Position numbers and translations under genes: made by a program. This document shows positions 7,493-15,367 of a stretch of 17,331 bases of DNA, piece after piece (position 1 is the stretch's first letter; each line of letters begins with the position of its first letter). Source of the stretch: Chersky-299 sp963749535 (GTDB lineage Bacteria; Actinomycetota; Thermoleophilia; RBG-16-64-13); the NCBI GenBank assembly GCA_963749535.1, contig CAVVNF010000009.1, positions 1-17,331 on the forward strand, written 5' to 3'. A model generated the notes under the pieces. That model made no database searches, was not told where the DNA came from, and saw nothing but the letters and a program-made list of their open reading frames with translations.

Positions 7493-9275
7493 TCAGTCCC
7501 CTGGCTGCCGGCCGGATCGCCCGAAAGCACGGCCGCGCTCGTCGGGCTTCGGTGCGGCCCCCAGCGGTTCTTTCTCTTCCTCATGCATGTACTTGGTCCC
7601 CCGCATCCAGGAAGCGCCCGCGGCCACCAGGCAGAGCACCAGCCCACTCCGAAGATGACCCGCAGGCCCTGCTGGAAGGCGGCGGAGATTATCTGGGGGA
7701 AGAAGGTGGTGCTGGTGATGTGAGCGGCGGTTGCGGCCGGAAGAGCGGCAAGGACCTGGTGGGGAATCACGGTGCCAAGCGGGTTGTAGCCGAGGAGAGC
7801 GGCGAACAAGCTGCTCACCGCCGGTAGGTGGGAGATCTGGGTGGCGCTCTGGGCCGGGACTCCTTGGGCGGTAAGGCCGTTGAACAGGGCTCCCGGCAGC
7901 TTTCCGGAGATCCCCACGATCATGAGGGTGAAGAAGACGCCCATGGAAAGGACCTTGCCGGTGTTCATGAAGGTGGCGCGGATGCCGGAGCCGGCGCCGC
8001 GCTCGCGCGCGGGAAGGCTGTTCATGATGCCCACCGTGTTGGGCGCCATGAACAAGGCCGGAGCCAGCCCGTTAAAGAAGAGCACCGGCCCGAAATACAG
8101 GAAGTTGAAGTTCACCGGCAAGGCCATGAGCAGCCCGAAGGAGGCCGCTGACCCGATCATGCCCCCGGTGGCAAAGGGGCGGGCCCCGTAGCGATCGGAG
8201 AGCCAGCCGGAGATCGGGCCGGCGACCAGGATGCCGGCGGTGAGGGGCAACATGTAGATTCCGGCCCACAGCGGCGTGCGTTCGAAGTCGTATCCGTGCA
8301 AGGGCAGCCAGATGCCCTGCAGCCAGATGATGAGCATGAACTGCAGTCCCCCTCGGCTGAGCGAAGCCAGGAAACCGGCAATGTTTCCGCCGGTGAAAGC
8401 TCGGATGCGAAACAGACGAAGATCCATAAGCGGCTGGGGGACGCGGGTTTCCACCCAGAAGAAGATGGCGAGCACGCCGCTCCCCCGGCCAGGAGCCCGA
8501 CCACCAGGGGGCGGGTCCAGGCCATGGAGTGGGTGCCGTACGGCTGAAGGGAGTAGGTGATGGCCATCAGGATCATGATCAGCCCGCCGGCGAACGTTAG
8601 GTTGCCCCACCAGTCGATCCGGGCCGGAGTGCGCATCCCGTCTCTTTCAGCTTGAAAAAGGCCCACAGGGTGCCGAGCGGCCCCGAAGGGCACATTGATC
8701 CAGAACACCAGGTGCCAGTTGATGCTCGGCGAGCACCCCGCCCACCACCAGTCCCAAAAAGGAGCCGGCCAGCCCCGAGACCATGTTGAGTCCCATGGCC
8801 ATGCCCCGCTCGCCCGGGGGAAAGGCATCGGTCAGGATAGCCGCCGAATTAGCCATGAGGAAGGCACCGCCGGTGCCTTGCACCATCCGGGCAACGATGA
8901 GCTCGATGGCTCCAGCCCGGCCTACGCTGGGCAGGAGGGCCAGGAATATGGAGGCGACCGTGAAGATGACAAATCCCAGGTTGTACATGCGCACCCGGCC
9001 AAAGATGTCCCCGAGACGTCCGACCGTGACGACGAGAACCGCGGTCACCAGCCACATAGCCCATGAGAGACCAGAGCAGCAAGTCGGCATTGGCCGGCTG
9101 GAGCGGATCGACGTGGATGCCGCGGAAGATGGCCGGGAGCGCGATCATCAGGATGGTGGCGTCCAGGAAGGCCATGAACATCCCGAGCGAGGTGTTGGTA
9201 AGGGCGGTCCACTTGTAGCGAGGGCCCACAAGGTCCGAGCGGACTGCTGGCTGGGCGTACCGGGCGAGGGTCAGA
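7493..9275 (-). pseudogene. MFS drug exporter, DHA2/EmrB-QacA type (multiple frameshifts)
   Basis: This is a proton-coupled multidrug exporter of about 580 residues, probably 14 helices. Segments in successive frames read as one family protein: YKWTALTNTSLGMFMAFLDATI (helix 1), WLVTAVLVVTVGRLGDIFGR (motif A), VARMVQGTGGAFLMANSAA, SGLAGSFLGLVVGGVLA (motif C-like), INWHLVFWINVPFG, ARIDWWGNLTFAGGLIMIL, then a long intact block from VLAIFFWVETRVPQPLMDLRLF to QQGLRVIFGVG. The C-terminal tail VLCLVAAGASWMRGTKYMHE ends at TGA 7493-7495. At least six one-base shifts are needed (near 9245, 9055, 8725, 8685, 8640, 8490 and 7640), two of them compensating within about 50 bp. The N-terminus MSDPRPVRPA at 9275 and a GTG at 9229 are both possible starts. 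The MerR gene follows directly. Confidence 0.82.
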
Positions 9276-9460
9276 CATCGATGACGTGCTCCGCTTCAAT
9301 ACTTGACGTTGACGTAAAGAAGACTAGCACAGGACGCTTCCGCGAGCCAGGGACGCGACTACAGGTCAAACACGATCTGTTGCTCGTGATGGGACTCAAC
9401 TCCAGCCGCCGGCTGCGAAAGTGCGGTGCAGGCAGCGGCACATATGCACGCAAAAGACAA

Positions 9461-9535
9461 TGCCCTCGGCAAGACTCGAACTTGCGACACGAGGTTTAGC
9501 AAGCCGCCGCCCCCCTGTCCAGGGAGTATCGTGGT
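9461..9535 (-). pseudogene. Decayed tRNA, probably from tRNA-Arg(CCT)
   Basis: The minus strand carries a perfect T-arm (GCAAG-TTCGAGT-CTTGC), a five-base variable segment and an anticodon-like loop TTGCTAA, preceded by CTGGACAG as in a tRNA D-arm. The acceptor 3' strand GAGGGCA has no matching 5' strand, the anticodon stem has only about 3 of 5 pairs, and CCA is absent, so it cannot be functional. The related sequence in repeat copy 2 has loop CTCCTAA, hence the tRNA-Arg(CCT) suggestion. Confidence 0.5.
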
Positions 9536-9704
9536 GTGCTATGGAGTGCACGACAGCAGGCTAAAAGGGGCCCCCTCCCGTCTATAGCGTATCGCCGGGT
9601 TTTTTTGGGTAGGGGTGGCGGTAGGGGCAAGTAGGGGGTGCAGCGAGTCAGTCCCAAGACGATAGGGGGGAGGGGGAGGGTCTCGCCCGTCGACATGCGC
9701 CCGC
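9494..9704. repeat. Dispersed G-rich direct repeat, copy 1
   Basis: This roughly 210-bp block is clearly homologous to 17004-17222 in the same orientation (about 75 % by eye). Shared landmarks in order are GTTTAG, GCCGCCG, TGTCCAGGG, GTGTGCTATGGAGTGCAC, CAGGCTAAAAGGG, CTATAGCG-like, GGGTAGGGGTGGCGGTAGGGG, CCCAAGAC and a G-run followed by GTCTC. Its left end overlaps the decayed tRNA. It contains a GTGC/GCAC hairpin and G-tracts able to form a quadruplex. Confidence 0.75.
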
Positions 9705-10119
9705 ACGCCCGAGGAGAGCGAATGTCGGCCAGCGGGTCACGAGCCGGCCGGTCGGCTGTTCGTTGCGTATCATAGTGTCCCATTTTACAGGCAAAACCAG
9801 GTCTCATCACCCGGTTTGTCAACTCTGCTACGGTGGGGGTAAGTTCAGGGGTCAAGGAGCGGGGGAGCAAGAGCGACGCCGAAGGCGGGCCATCTCAGCC
9901 TGTCCCGTGCGCCCTGGCACCTGACCGTGGCCGAAAGCCAGCTGAAATACAGACACAATGGGAAGATGGCGGTCCTCGTTCTCCATGAGAGACAGTTTCT
10001 ACCTCCCGCTACTCGCGCGACGCACCCCTTTACACCGGCGGGAGAGGTCGCTACCATGCGGAAACTCGCGCCGCCACCGGACGCCGGCCCGCAGACCCCC
10101 ATCCCACAAGGAGACTCAT

Positions 10120-10866
10120 ATGGACTATGGCGAGCTTCTCGAGTTCCTCAAGACCCGGCGAACGATCCGAGCCATCAAGCCGGACCCCATCCCCGATGAG
10201 TCGGTGGACAAGATCCTGGAGGCCGCCCGCTGGGCTCCCACCGGATTCAACATGCAACCCCTCGAACTCCTTTTAGTCAAGGACCTGGAATTGCGCCAAG
10301 CCATCAAGACCCTGGTCGACGACTACAAGGCCAACGACTTCTACCCCATGGAGGCGACCAGAGAAGCCTGGCAGGGCAGTCCGTGGACCATGGAAACACA
10401 CGGCAGGCTCGATATCCCCTTGGCTCCGGTCTTCATCGCCTTCCTCGGCGATACCCGCCGGCGGATCGGCCTGCCCATGGCCGCCCGCTACTCGCGCCAG
10501 AAGGGTGACTCCATATTCGAGTCCTCCCTCTCCAACGGCTTCATGTATGCGTGGCTCGCCGCTCATTGTCTGGGTCTGGCCGCCTGCCCGGTCTCAGCCC
10601 TTAAGTACCCGAAGCTTCAAGGGCTCGTCAAGCACGTGCTGAACCTGCCCGATTACATCGAGCTCTACGACATGTTGCTCGTGGGCGAGAGCGCCATGGA
10701 GGGCGGGCCCAGTACGAAACTGGTGCGCCATCTGGACGAGATGGTCCACTACGACCGGGCCGCAGACGATGAGTTCATGCCGGAGGCGGAGCTGAGAAAA
10801 CAGATCGTGAAGTTACGCGCTGGCAATGTGGCCCGTCACGGAGAGGCAGTAAGAGTCGACGGTTAG
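10120..10866 (+). CDS. Nitroreductase-family FMN oxidoreductase
   Basis: This 248-residue flavoprotein is of nitroreductase-fold size and should use FMN and NAD(P)H to reduce nitro compounds, quinones or another substrate in the cytoplasm. N-terminal FMN-binding RRTIR (residues 14-18) and AARWAPTGFNMQPLELLLV are classic; GFMYAWLAAHCLGLAACPVSA is the dimer-interface helix and the segment that closes the active site, and LLVGES lies near the C-terminal flavin site. The start at 10120 was chosen because AAGGAG stands 6 nt before it and the RRTIR motif falls at the usual place; longer upstream reading has no SD. The gene is intact. A DsrE-like gene follows after 56 nt on the same strand, so the two probably form an operon. 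Exact substrate unknown; dehalogenation or thiol-linked redox roles are possible in the wider superfamily. Confidence 0.92.
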   Translation: MDYGELLEFLKTRRTIRAIKPDPIPDESVDKILEAARWAPTGFNMQPLELLLVKDLELRQAIKTLVDDYKANDFYPMEATREAWQGSPWTMETHGRLDIPLAPVFIAFLGDTRRRIGLPMAARYSRQKGDSIFESSLSNGFMYAWLAAHCLGLAACPVSALKYPKLQGLVKHVLNLPDYIELYDMLLVGESAMEGGPSTKLVRHLDEMVHYDRAADDEFMPEAELRKQIVKLRAGNVARHGEAVRVDG

Positions 10867-10922
10867 GGCTGTCCAGGAAGCGTGTTCTTGAGGTTGACCT
10901 TCACACACAGAAAGAGTGGGAT

Positions 10923-11261
10923 ATGGCAGACAAGGTGTTCGTGGTCATAACGAGCCAAGACAGAGGGGTCGTCCTCAAGCCGGGTCTCCTTTACCCGTTC
11001 AATGCGGCCACCAAGGGCTGGATGGAAGAAGTCAAGATCATCTTCTTTGGCCCCTCCGAGAAGTTGGCGGCTGCCGATCCGGAGGTGCAGGACCGGATAG
11101 CGGAGGCCATGGCGGCGGGGATCCAGGTCATGGCCTGCAAGAAGTGCTCCGACGGATTTGGCCTGACCGAGACCCTCGAGGCAGTGGGAGTAGAGGTCGT
11201 CTATGTCGGCGGCGTGATATCTCAGCTCCTCAAGGACGGGTGGGCGAGCCTCACCTTCTGA
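10923..11261 (+). CDS. DsrE/DsrF-like small sulfur-relay-type protein
   Basis: The 112-residue protein has a DsrE-like alpha/beta fold: VFVVITSQDRG (first strand), PGLLYPFNAATKG, VKIIFFGPSEKL, then AGIQVMACKKCSDGFG with Cys72 and Cys75, and GVEVVYVGGVISQLLKDG at the C-terminus. DsrE-family proteins carry persulfide sulfur on a conserved Cys or act in sulfur transfer; many standalone homologues are uncharacterised. The CxxC here could be a persulfide or redox site. The SD is weak (GAGTGGG). It lies 56 nt after the nitroreductase and is probably co-transcribed, suggesting a shared redox job. Intact. The family call is good; the function is inferred. Confidence 0.85.
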   Translation: MADKVFVVITSQDRGVVLKPGLLYPFNAATKGWMEEVKIIFFGPSEKLAAADPEVQDRIAEAMAAGIQVMACKKCSDGFGLTETLEAVGVEVVYVGGVISQLLKDGWASLTF

Positions 11262-11995
11262 GCCGTCCGGGGAGATGGGCGTGTCCCGATATGAGCGTGG
11301 TCGCCCACCTGTGGCCGGGTAACCATCCTGTCCCGCTGCTAGGCAGCCGCCAGGAGTCACCCACCTGCGCCGCAAAGAGATACCTGGAGATGAACACCGC
11401 TCCACTACGAGCCCCGGCCCTGATGCCGAGCAGAGCCCTGTCTTGGTGTCCCTTTTACGCGCGATCTTCGCTCTGGTTTGGGCCCCGATTGGCTGCGACG
11501 TACAACTCCAGCGAGAGCAGCATCTCGAAAACGAAGACCGTCACCAGAGAGGCCAGAAGAAAGCTATCGCCCCGTGAGCCACCTTGGCGACTGCCCACCC
11601 TGCCGGACGACACTTCCCAGAACCGAGACCACGTGGATAGCTCCGAAGGCTCGGACAGAGGTGTTGCGCTGCGGAAGAGGGCAGGTGAGCCCCCTACAGG
11701 TAATGACCCACCACGACAGCCATAGAGACGAGAGCCCCGCCGGCGAACGCCACTACGCCGACCATCCCTGGCATGCCGAAACGGTGGACTTGCAGCCCGC
11801 CTGACGACCAAACGATAAGGGGAAACCCGTACATCTCGGCCTTCGATGCAACCGCACGCCCGAGCACTTGTGGAACCCACCTTTGAAACGCACCATAGGA
11901 ATGGAAGTCGAGACTTGGGCGGATAAGAATCCCCTCCTTTCCTCTTGTACGTTCACTGCCACAACGGTCTTTTCAAGTTCACCCGCTCTGCCTGC
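11262..11995. other. Long stretch without an intact gene
   Basis: After the DsrE-like gene about 730 nt hold no complete gene. On the minus strand there are two protein-like stretches: the remnant at 11694-11939, and a hydrophobic segment near 11455-11580 (DSFLLASLVTVFVFEMLLSL) ending at 11455. A GGGCG / CGCCC inverted pair at about 11276-11325 lacks a T-run and is a poor terminator. Confidence 0.4.
11694..11939 (-). pseudogene. Possible remnant of a membrane protein
   Basis: An 81-codon minus-strand open frame reads like protein: SLDFHSYGAFQRWVPQVL, KAEMYGFPLIVWSSGGLQ, then a clear transmembrane helix MVGVVAFAGGALVSMAVVVG before TAG. AEMYGFPL recalls bacterial isoprenylcysteine methyltransferase-like membrane proteins, but the match is from memory and short. 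An AAAGGAGGGG lies just at the upstream edge with no usable start codon after it. A second hydrophobic stretch lies about 120 nt further on in another frame. It may be a decayed or frameshifted gene. Confidence 0.3.
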
Positions 11996-13141
11996 TCATG
12001 GATGGTAGGACCAGGTGTCGTTAAAACCGCTGGTGCTGTTGTTCCCCCCAAACAAGATCACTTGGTTGTTGGCCGAATCGTAGGCCATCATGCACGAGCG
12101 CGCGGCCGGTAGCGTCCCCGAGGGGCTGAGTCGGTCCAGGTGTTGGCGGCAGGGTCGTAGGCCCAGGTGTCGTTAAGGGTCCCGCTGGTGCCGTATTCTC
12201 CTCCGAACATGATCACCTGGTGGGTGGCGGGGTCGTAGACCAGCGAGTGCCGAATCTAGCAGGCGGTAGCGTCCCGGAGGGGCTGAGGTTGGTCCAGGTG
12301 TTGGCGTCGGGTCGTAGGCCCAGGTGTCGTTGAGTTCGCCACTGGGGCCATTCCCCCGAACAAGATCACCCTATCGGTGGTCGGGTCGTAGACCATCGAG
12401 TAGAGCCGCGCGCGGAGGGGCGGCCCCGGTGGGGTTGAGGTTGGTCCAGGTGTTCGTCCTCGGGTCGTAGGCCCAGGTGTCGTTGAAGCGGCACTGCCGG
12501 GGTCTTTCCCCCAAACATGATCACCTGGCTGGTGGCTGAGGCGTCAGACCATCGCGGCCCCACGCGGGGGAAGGGAGGGCCCCAGACGGGCTGAGGTTGG
12601 TCCAGGTGTTGGTCCCCGGGTCGTAGGCCCAGGTTTCGTTGAGAAGCGAGGCGGTAGGTATAACCTCCGAACATGATCACCGTGGGTGGCCGGGTCGTAG
12701 ACCATCGACTGGACCGAGCGCGCGGACGGCAGCATCCGGAGGGGTGAGGTTGGTCCAGGTGTTAGCGCTCGGGTCGTAGGCCCAGGTGTCGTTCAAAGGG
12801 AGGTACCCGTCACTGGCGGACTCGTCGAACCCACCGAACATGATCACCCGTCTGGTAGCTGAGTCGTACACCATCAAGTGGCCGGCGCGCACCGACGGCA
12901 GCGTCCCTCGTGGGCTGAGGTTTGTCCACACGTTGCTTGCCGCTTGGCCGCTCGACACCGCGGTGGTGGTCGCCTGGCCGGTGGTCGCCGTGCTTTGACT
13001 CGTCGTCGCGGCTTCCGAGGAAGCGGCGGTACTTGAGGGCCCGGTCGAACCGGTAGTGCTGGGGTTCTGGGCGACCGTACTCCCGCATCCGGCGAGCGCA
13101 GCGAGAACCACGAGCGCAAGAATGACGGCGAAGTACCTCAT
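11996..13141 (-). pseudogene. Kelch-repeat lipoprotein (several frameshifts)
   Basis: This is a secreted, lipid-anchored beta-propeller protein of about 380 residues. The start is ATG at 13141 with AAAGGAG upstream; the signal peptide ends in a perfect lipobox LAGC (Cys19), then a Ser/Thr-rich linker (about residues 22-70). Six kelch-type units follow, each built on WTNL.P.G..P..R, MVYD.AT..VIMFGG and L.DTWAYDP.ANTWTNL; the FGG codons recur near 12840, 12670, 12515, 12358, 12207 and 12051, a spacing of about 155 nt (51-52 residues). Six units could close one propeller, which usually binds proteins or sugars. The first unit is intact; later units need one-base shifts, and the last ends FNDTWSYHP at TGA 11996-11998. 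The repeats make assembly error likely. It has its own leader with regulatory features. Confidence 0.85.
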
Positions 13142-13244
13142 GCCGCTCTCCTTTTCTACGCGGGGGAACCTCTACGAAGAAATCTGCGGTCCTGCCCTGC
13201 CGCTCGGCGTAATCGTCAGCGCCGGGGAAAGCAGAACAGGGTGA

Positions 13245-13277
13245 TTAGATACGGAGCTGCTGCTGCTCGGTCTTCAC
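13245..13277 (-). CDS. Ten-codon leader ORF before the kelch gene
   Basis: GTG at 13277 follows a strong SD AGGAGGTG by 6 nt and is read as (M)KTEQQQLRI before TAA. It lies about 105 nt upstream of the kelch lipoprotein start. The GGTG of its SD pairs in the hairpin at 13284-13314. It may be a regulatory leader peptide or the stub of a lost gene. Confidence 0.35.
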   Translation of the reverse strand: MKTEQQQLRI

Positions 13278-13283
13278 TAAGCA

Positions 13284-13314
13284 CACCTCCTTTTCGGGCC
13301 AAGCCCGAAAGGTG
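13284..13314 (-). promoter_or_regulatory. Hairpin covering the SD of the leader ORF
   Basis: On the minus strand CACC-TTTCGGGC / GCCCGAAA-(AGGA)-GGTG forms a 12-bp stem with a 3-nt TTG loop and a 4-nt bulge. The bulge plus the closing GGTG is the SD of the mini-ORF. When folded, that SD would be hidden, so this could be a translational switch. There is no T-run after it, so it is not a terminator. Confidence 0.5.
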
Positions 13315-13407
13315 GATACGCGGGGGCAGGCCTTATGCCAAGCCTCCGACTCCTGGGGCCTTCCCCTAGAAACCACTGGCAAGGATGATCCCCTCCCCAG
13401 TAGCTTC

Positions 13408-13435
13408 AATATAGGTAGTTTTGACACAGAATCAA
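13408..13435 (-). promoter_or_regulatory. Candidate sigma-70 promoter for the kelch gene
   Basis: Minus strand: TTGATT, 16-nt spacer, TATATT. Transcription would start near 13400, giving a leader of about 260 nt that includes the hairpin and the ten-codon ORF. Both hexamers are imperfect, and a competing reading of this area is a riboswitch-like block. Confidence 0.35.
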
Positions 13436-13612
13436 ATGCTTTGAGGCTGGACGGGAACGACCTTGACCTTTACCGCGCTAAGAAGCACCCAGTGGCAGTG
13501 TTGGCAGCCATAGGCCGGGCTCATACTCACCGCACAACTCCCTCGTTGACTTCCCTACCAGACGGTCTAAAACTGTAATCGTGGGTATCACCCAGAACGG
13601 GGAGATGAAGAG

Positions 13613-13927
13613 ATGTACGTCATGCAGATCAGCACGCACGCCCCCGAGCATTGCCCGGTCTTCAACAAGGAGACCAAGAAGACGACCCTAGCTCTCATGC
13701 CCCAGATGGATTCGCTGCTCGCCAAGCACGGCATCGAGAATTATTCAGGGATGTGGACCGACCACGCCGGGCACACGCTCTACAACATCTTTGAGACTCC
13801 CAGCCTGGACGCTTACTGGGCCTTCTTTTCGGAACCGGCGATGGCCACCTGGCTCTCCTTCTTGAGGGTAGAAAACAAGGTGGTTCTTGGCCCGGAAGAG
13901 GTCAAGGCGATGCTTGCGCGCGACTGA
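13613..13927 (+). CDS. Small conserved-type protein, possible ferredoxin-like fold, function unknown
   Basis: The 104-residue product begins MYVMQISTHAPEHCPVFN and continues with a helix (TLALMPQMDSLLAKHGIEN), a strand GMWTDHAGHTLYNIFETPS, a helix DAYWAFFSEPAMATWLSFL and a short C-terminal KVVLGPEEVKAMLA. This strand-helix-strand-strand-helix order is that of small dimeric alpha/beta-barrel proteins related to DUF3303-like families, often seen in anaerobes; I infer the fold from pattern only. An SD GGGGAG sits 8 nt before the ATG. It has no signal peptide or membrane segment, so it is cytoplasmic. It lies divergent to the kelch gene. The gene is intact and ends in TGA. Confidence 0.75.
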   Translation: MYVMQISTHAPEHCPVFNKETKKTTLALMPQMDSLLAKHGIENYSGMWTDHAGHTLYNIFETPSLDAYWAFFSEPAMATWLSFLRVENKVVLGPEEVKAMLARD

Positions 13928-13949
13928 ACGGCCTCGGCTCGGTGACGAA

Positions 13950-14269
13950 GGCCCCTCCACGATGGCTACAAGTGCAGCAAGATCGGGAGTCGACTCGGCG
14001 GGGTCATAGCGGTGCCACTGGAGGTCTCGGCGCATCCAGTAGAGCTGTCACACGCCTCGTGAGCGGAAGAATCGGAAGCCGGCAACGCCCATGCGGGTCC
14101 AGTCGCCTACACCGTCCCACGGAGGTCGCACTTCCCAGACAGAGACGGTATGGCCGTCGATCTCGCACTCGAAGCGCAGCTGGTCTGCGTACTCGGGACG
14201 GGTTTTGCGGCGGCACAGCTCGCCCACGGTGCGATCGATACGCCTCAGCTCAAGCTCGTTGAACGACAT
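13950..14269 (-). pseudogene. DUF3024-family protein with in-frame TGA at a conserved Trp
   Basis: The N-terminal part (MSFNELELRRIDRTVGELCRR, RPEYADQLRFECEIDGHTVSV, WEVRPPWDGVGDWTRMGVA, FRFFRSRGV) matches the small DUF3024 family, whose role is unknown. The reading frame meets TGA at 14048-14050 and then continues in the same frame with QLYWMRRDLQWHRYDPAES, exactly the family's C-terminal half, where the family has Trp (RGVW.LYW). So one base change TGG to TGA, real or an error, interrupts it. After VAIVEG (about 13950) the frame leaves family-like sequence and runs into the neighbouring gene on the other strand, so the C-terminus is probably also altered. The SD GGAG is 6 nt before ATG at 14269. 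Confidence 0.75.
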
Positions 14270-14391
14270 CGCGGCTCCGATGAGGGTGTAGCTAACATGC
14301 TGCGCATCAGCAGACGCCGAGCGCCTCCAAGATCAGTCTACCTCGCGGTGTTGTGCTGGATACGCCTGTAAGGTGAGTGCGCGACTGCCCG

Positions 14392-14607
14392 CTAGATGCA
14401 GACGGAGCAATTGCGAACGTTTCGGTCCGGCAAGCGCTCGGCCGCCGCTCTCGCCGAGGCGTAGTCGTCGAAGGGGCCGTGCCACCGCCCGTTCCGATCG
14501 CCATGGATGTTCGGGTGCGAGCCTTGACCGTTCTGGCAGTGCCCGCATTCGGCTCGATGCACGACGGCGTTCTTCTCAGCAACCCGGTTCTCATAGACCC
14601 AGAACAT
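14392..14607 (-). CDS. Small Cys-pair protein of unknown function
   Basis: The 71-residue product begins MFWVYENRVAEKNAVVHRAE, followed by CGHCQNGQG, then SHPNIHGDRNGRWHGPFDDY, a helix ASARAAAERLPDR, and ends NVRNCSVCI. The two CxxC pairs suggest a zinc ribbon. This layout (VYENW..., CG.C..G.G, WHGP, helix, terminal C..C) recurs in uncharacterised proteins scattered across bacteria, often in accessory regions. ATG at 14607 is preferred over TTG at 14634 because GGAGGAGGG lies just upstream of it. Intact. It has no clear operon partner. Confidence 0.75.
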   Translation of the reverse strand: MFWVYENRVAEKNAVVHRAECGHCQNGQGSHPNIHGDRNGRWHGPFDDYASARAAAERLPDRNVRNCSVCI

Positions 14608-14733
14608 GCTCGCCCTCCTCCGCATCTTGCTCAACGTCTTCCGCTTGAGCGGCGCTGAAGCGCGTGCCTGAGTGTAGCGCTGGCGAGCGTCCGCTCGAGG
14701 CGCTTGTTGGACGCCGTCGCGGAGACCCCGGCC

Positions 14734-15367
14734 CTAGTAGGCGATGGCCGGAAGACCGCCCACGTACTCAGCGCTTCCGACCTGCTGGAGCATGAAGTCC
14801 GCGACATCCGCGCGCGATATCGTAAAGCCCCCGCGAGGGAGACCCTCCGCCACCACGCGATAGCGACCCGTCCAAGGTCCGTCGGTGAGGATCAGGGGAC
14901 GAACGAGGGTCCAGTCAAGGTCGTGCCGGCGTATCTCTTCGAGCGCGGCAGCGTGGTCGCGCAGTAGGTTGCGAATCCTTAGGCGAGCGAAAGGCATCAG
15001 CACGGCCCAACGAAGATCGGGTGCCGCCTCGTGTAGCACACCGAAGTTCGACAGGAAGACGAGCCTGCGCACGCCGTGGGCATCCATGGCAGAGGCGACG
15101 CTTGCTGCGGCTCTTCGAGAACAGCGTCGTGGGCCCGCGGCCGCCCGTGCCCAAGGCGCAGACCACCGCATCGTGCCCCTTCACGGCTTGGCGCACGGCT
15201 TCGGGGTCGGTCGCGTCACCTGCGATCACGTCGAGAGCATCGTGCGTGAGGGTGACCTTTGTGGGGTCTCTGACCGCCGCCGTCACGTGGTGACCTTCTG
15301 CCAAGGCGCGCTCCATCAGCGCGTGGCCCACACCCCCGGTGGCCCCGAAGAGAAGAATCCGTGCCAT
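14734..15367 (-). pseudogene. NmrA-like NAD(P)-binding reductase/epimerase (one frameshift)
   Basis: This is an atypical short-chain dehydrogenase of about 210 residues. The N-terminal Rossmann motif is MARILLFGATGGVGHALMER (GxxGxxG), followed by VTAAVRDPTKV, LDVIAGDATDPEAVRQAVKG and DAVVCALGTGGRGPTTLFS. A one-base shift near 15110-15118 moves to AASVASAMDAHGVRRLVFLS, SNFGVLHEAAPDL, HDLDWTLVRPLILTDGPWTG and ISRADVADFMLQQVG, the usual C-terminal NmrA/SDR_a5 pattern. The catalytic YxxxK is absent, as in many NmrA-like proteins that sense redox state rather than catalyse. The start is ATG at 15367, with AAGGGGTGA upstream. It lies divergent from the phosphatase gene. Confidence 0.82.

Larger units (their letters stand above)
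9276..10119. other. Accessory junction: tRNA remnant, G-rich repeat, leader of the nitroreductase gene
   Basis: There is no protein-coding gene here. The stretch holds the upstream region of the MFS gene, the decayed tRNA (9461-9535), repeat copy 1 (9494-9704), and about 400 nt leading to the nitroreductase. At 9775-9870 the sequence has phrases reminiscent of insertion-sequence ends (GTGTCCCATTTTACAGGC; GTAAGTTCAGGGGTCAAGG), but no transposase or paired inverted repeat is visible. Confidence 0.45.
13142..13612. other. Divergent regulatory region, kelch gene and 13613 gene
   Basis: This region contains the leader of the kelch lipoprotein on the minus strand (promoter candidate, hairpin, mini-ORF; listed separately) and the upstream region of the plus-strand gene at 13613. 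A TTGACA at 13421-13426 on the plus strand has no matching -10 at the right distance. Confidence 0.45.

Noticed and set aside
9775..9870. Insertion-sequence end
   Set aside because: Phrases recall transposon termini, but no inverted partner, target duplication or transposase is visible.
9958..10119. Longer N-terminus for the nitroreductase
   Set aside because: Arg/Pro/His-rich, without an SD; the ATG at 10120 has AAGGAG and gives the family length.
13312..13578. Plus-strand 88-codon open frame
   Set aside because: There is no SD or family pattern, and it overlaps the leader and promoter elements of the kelch gene.
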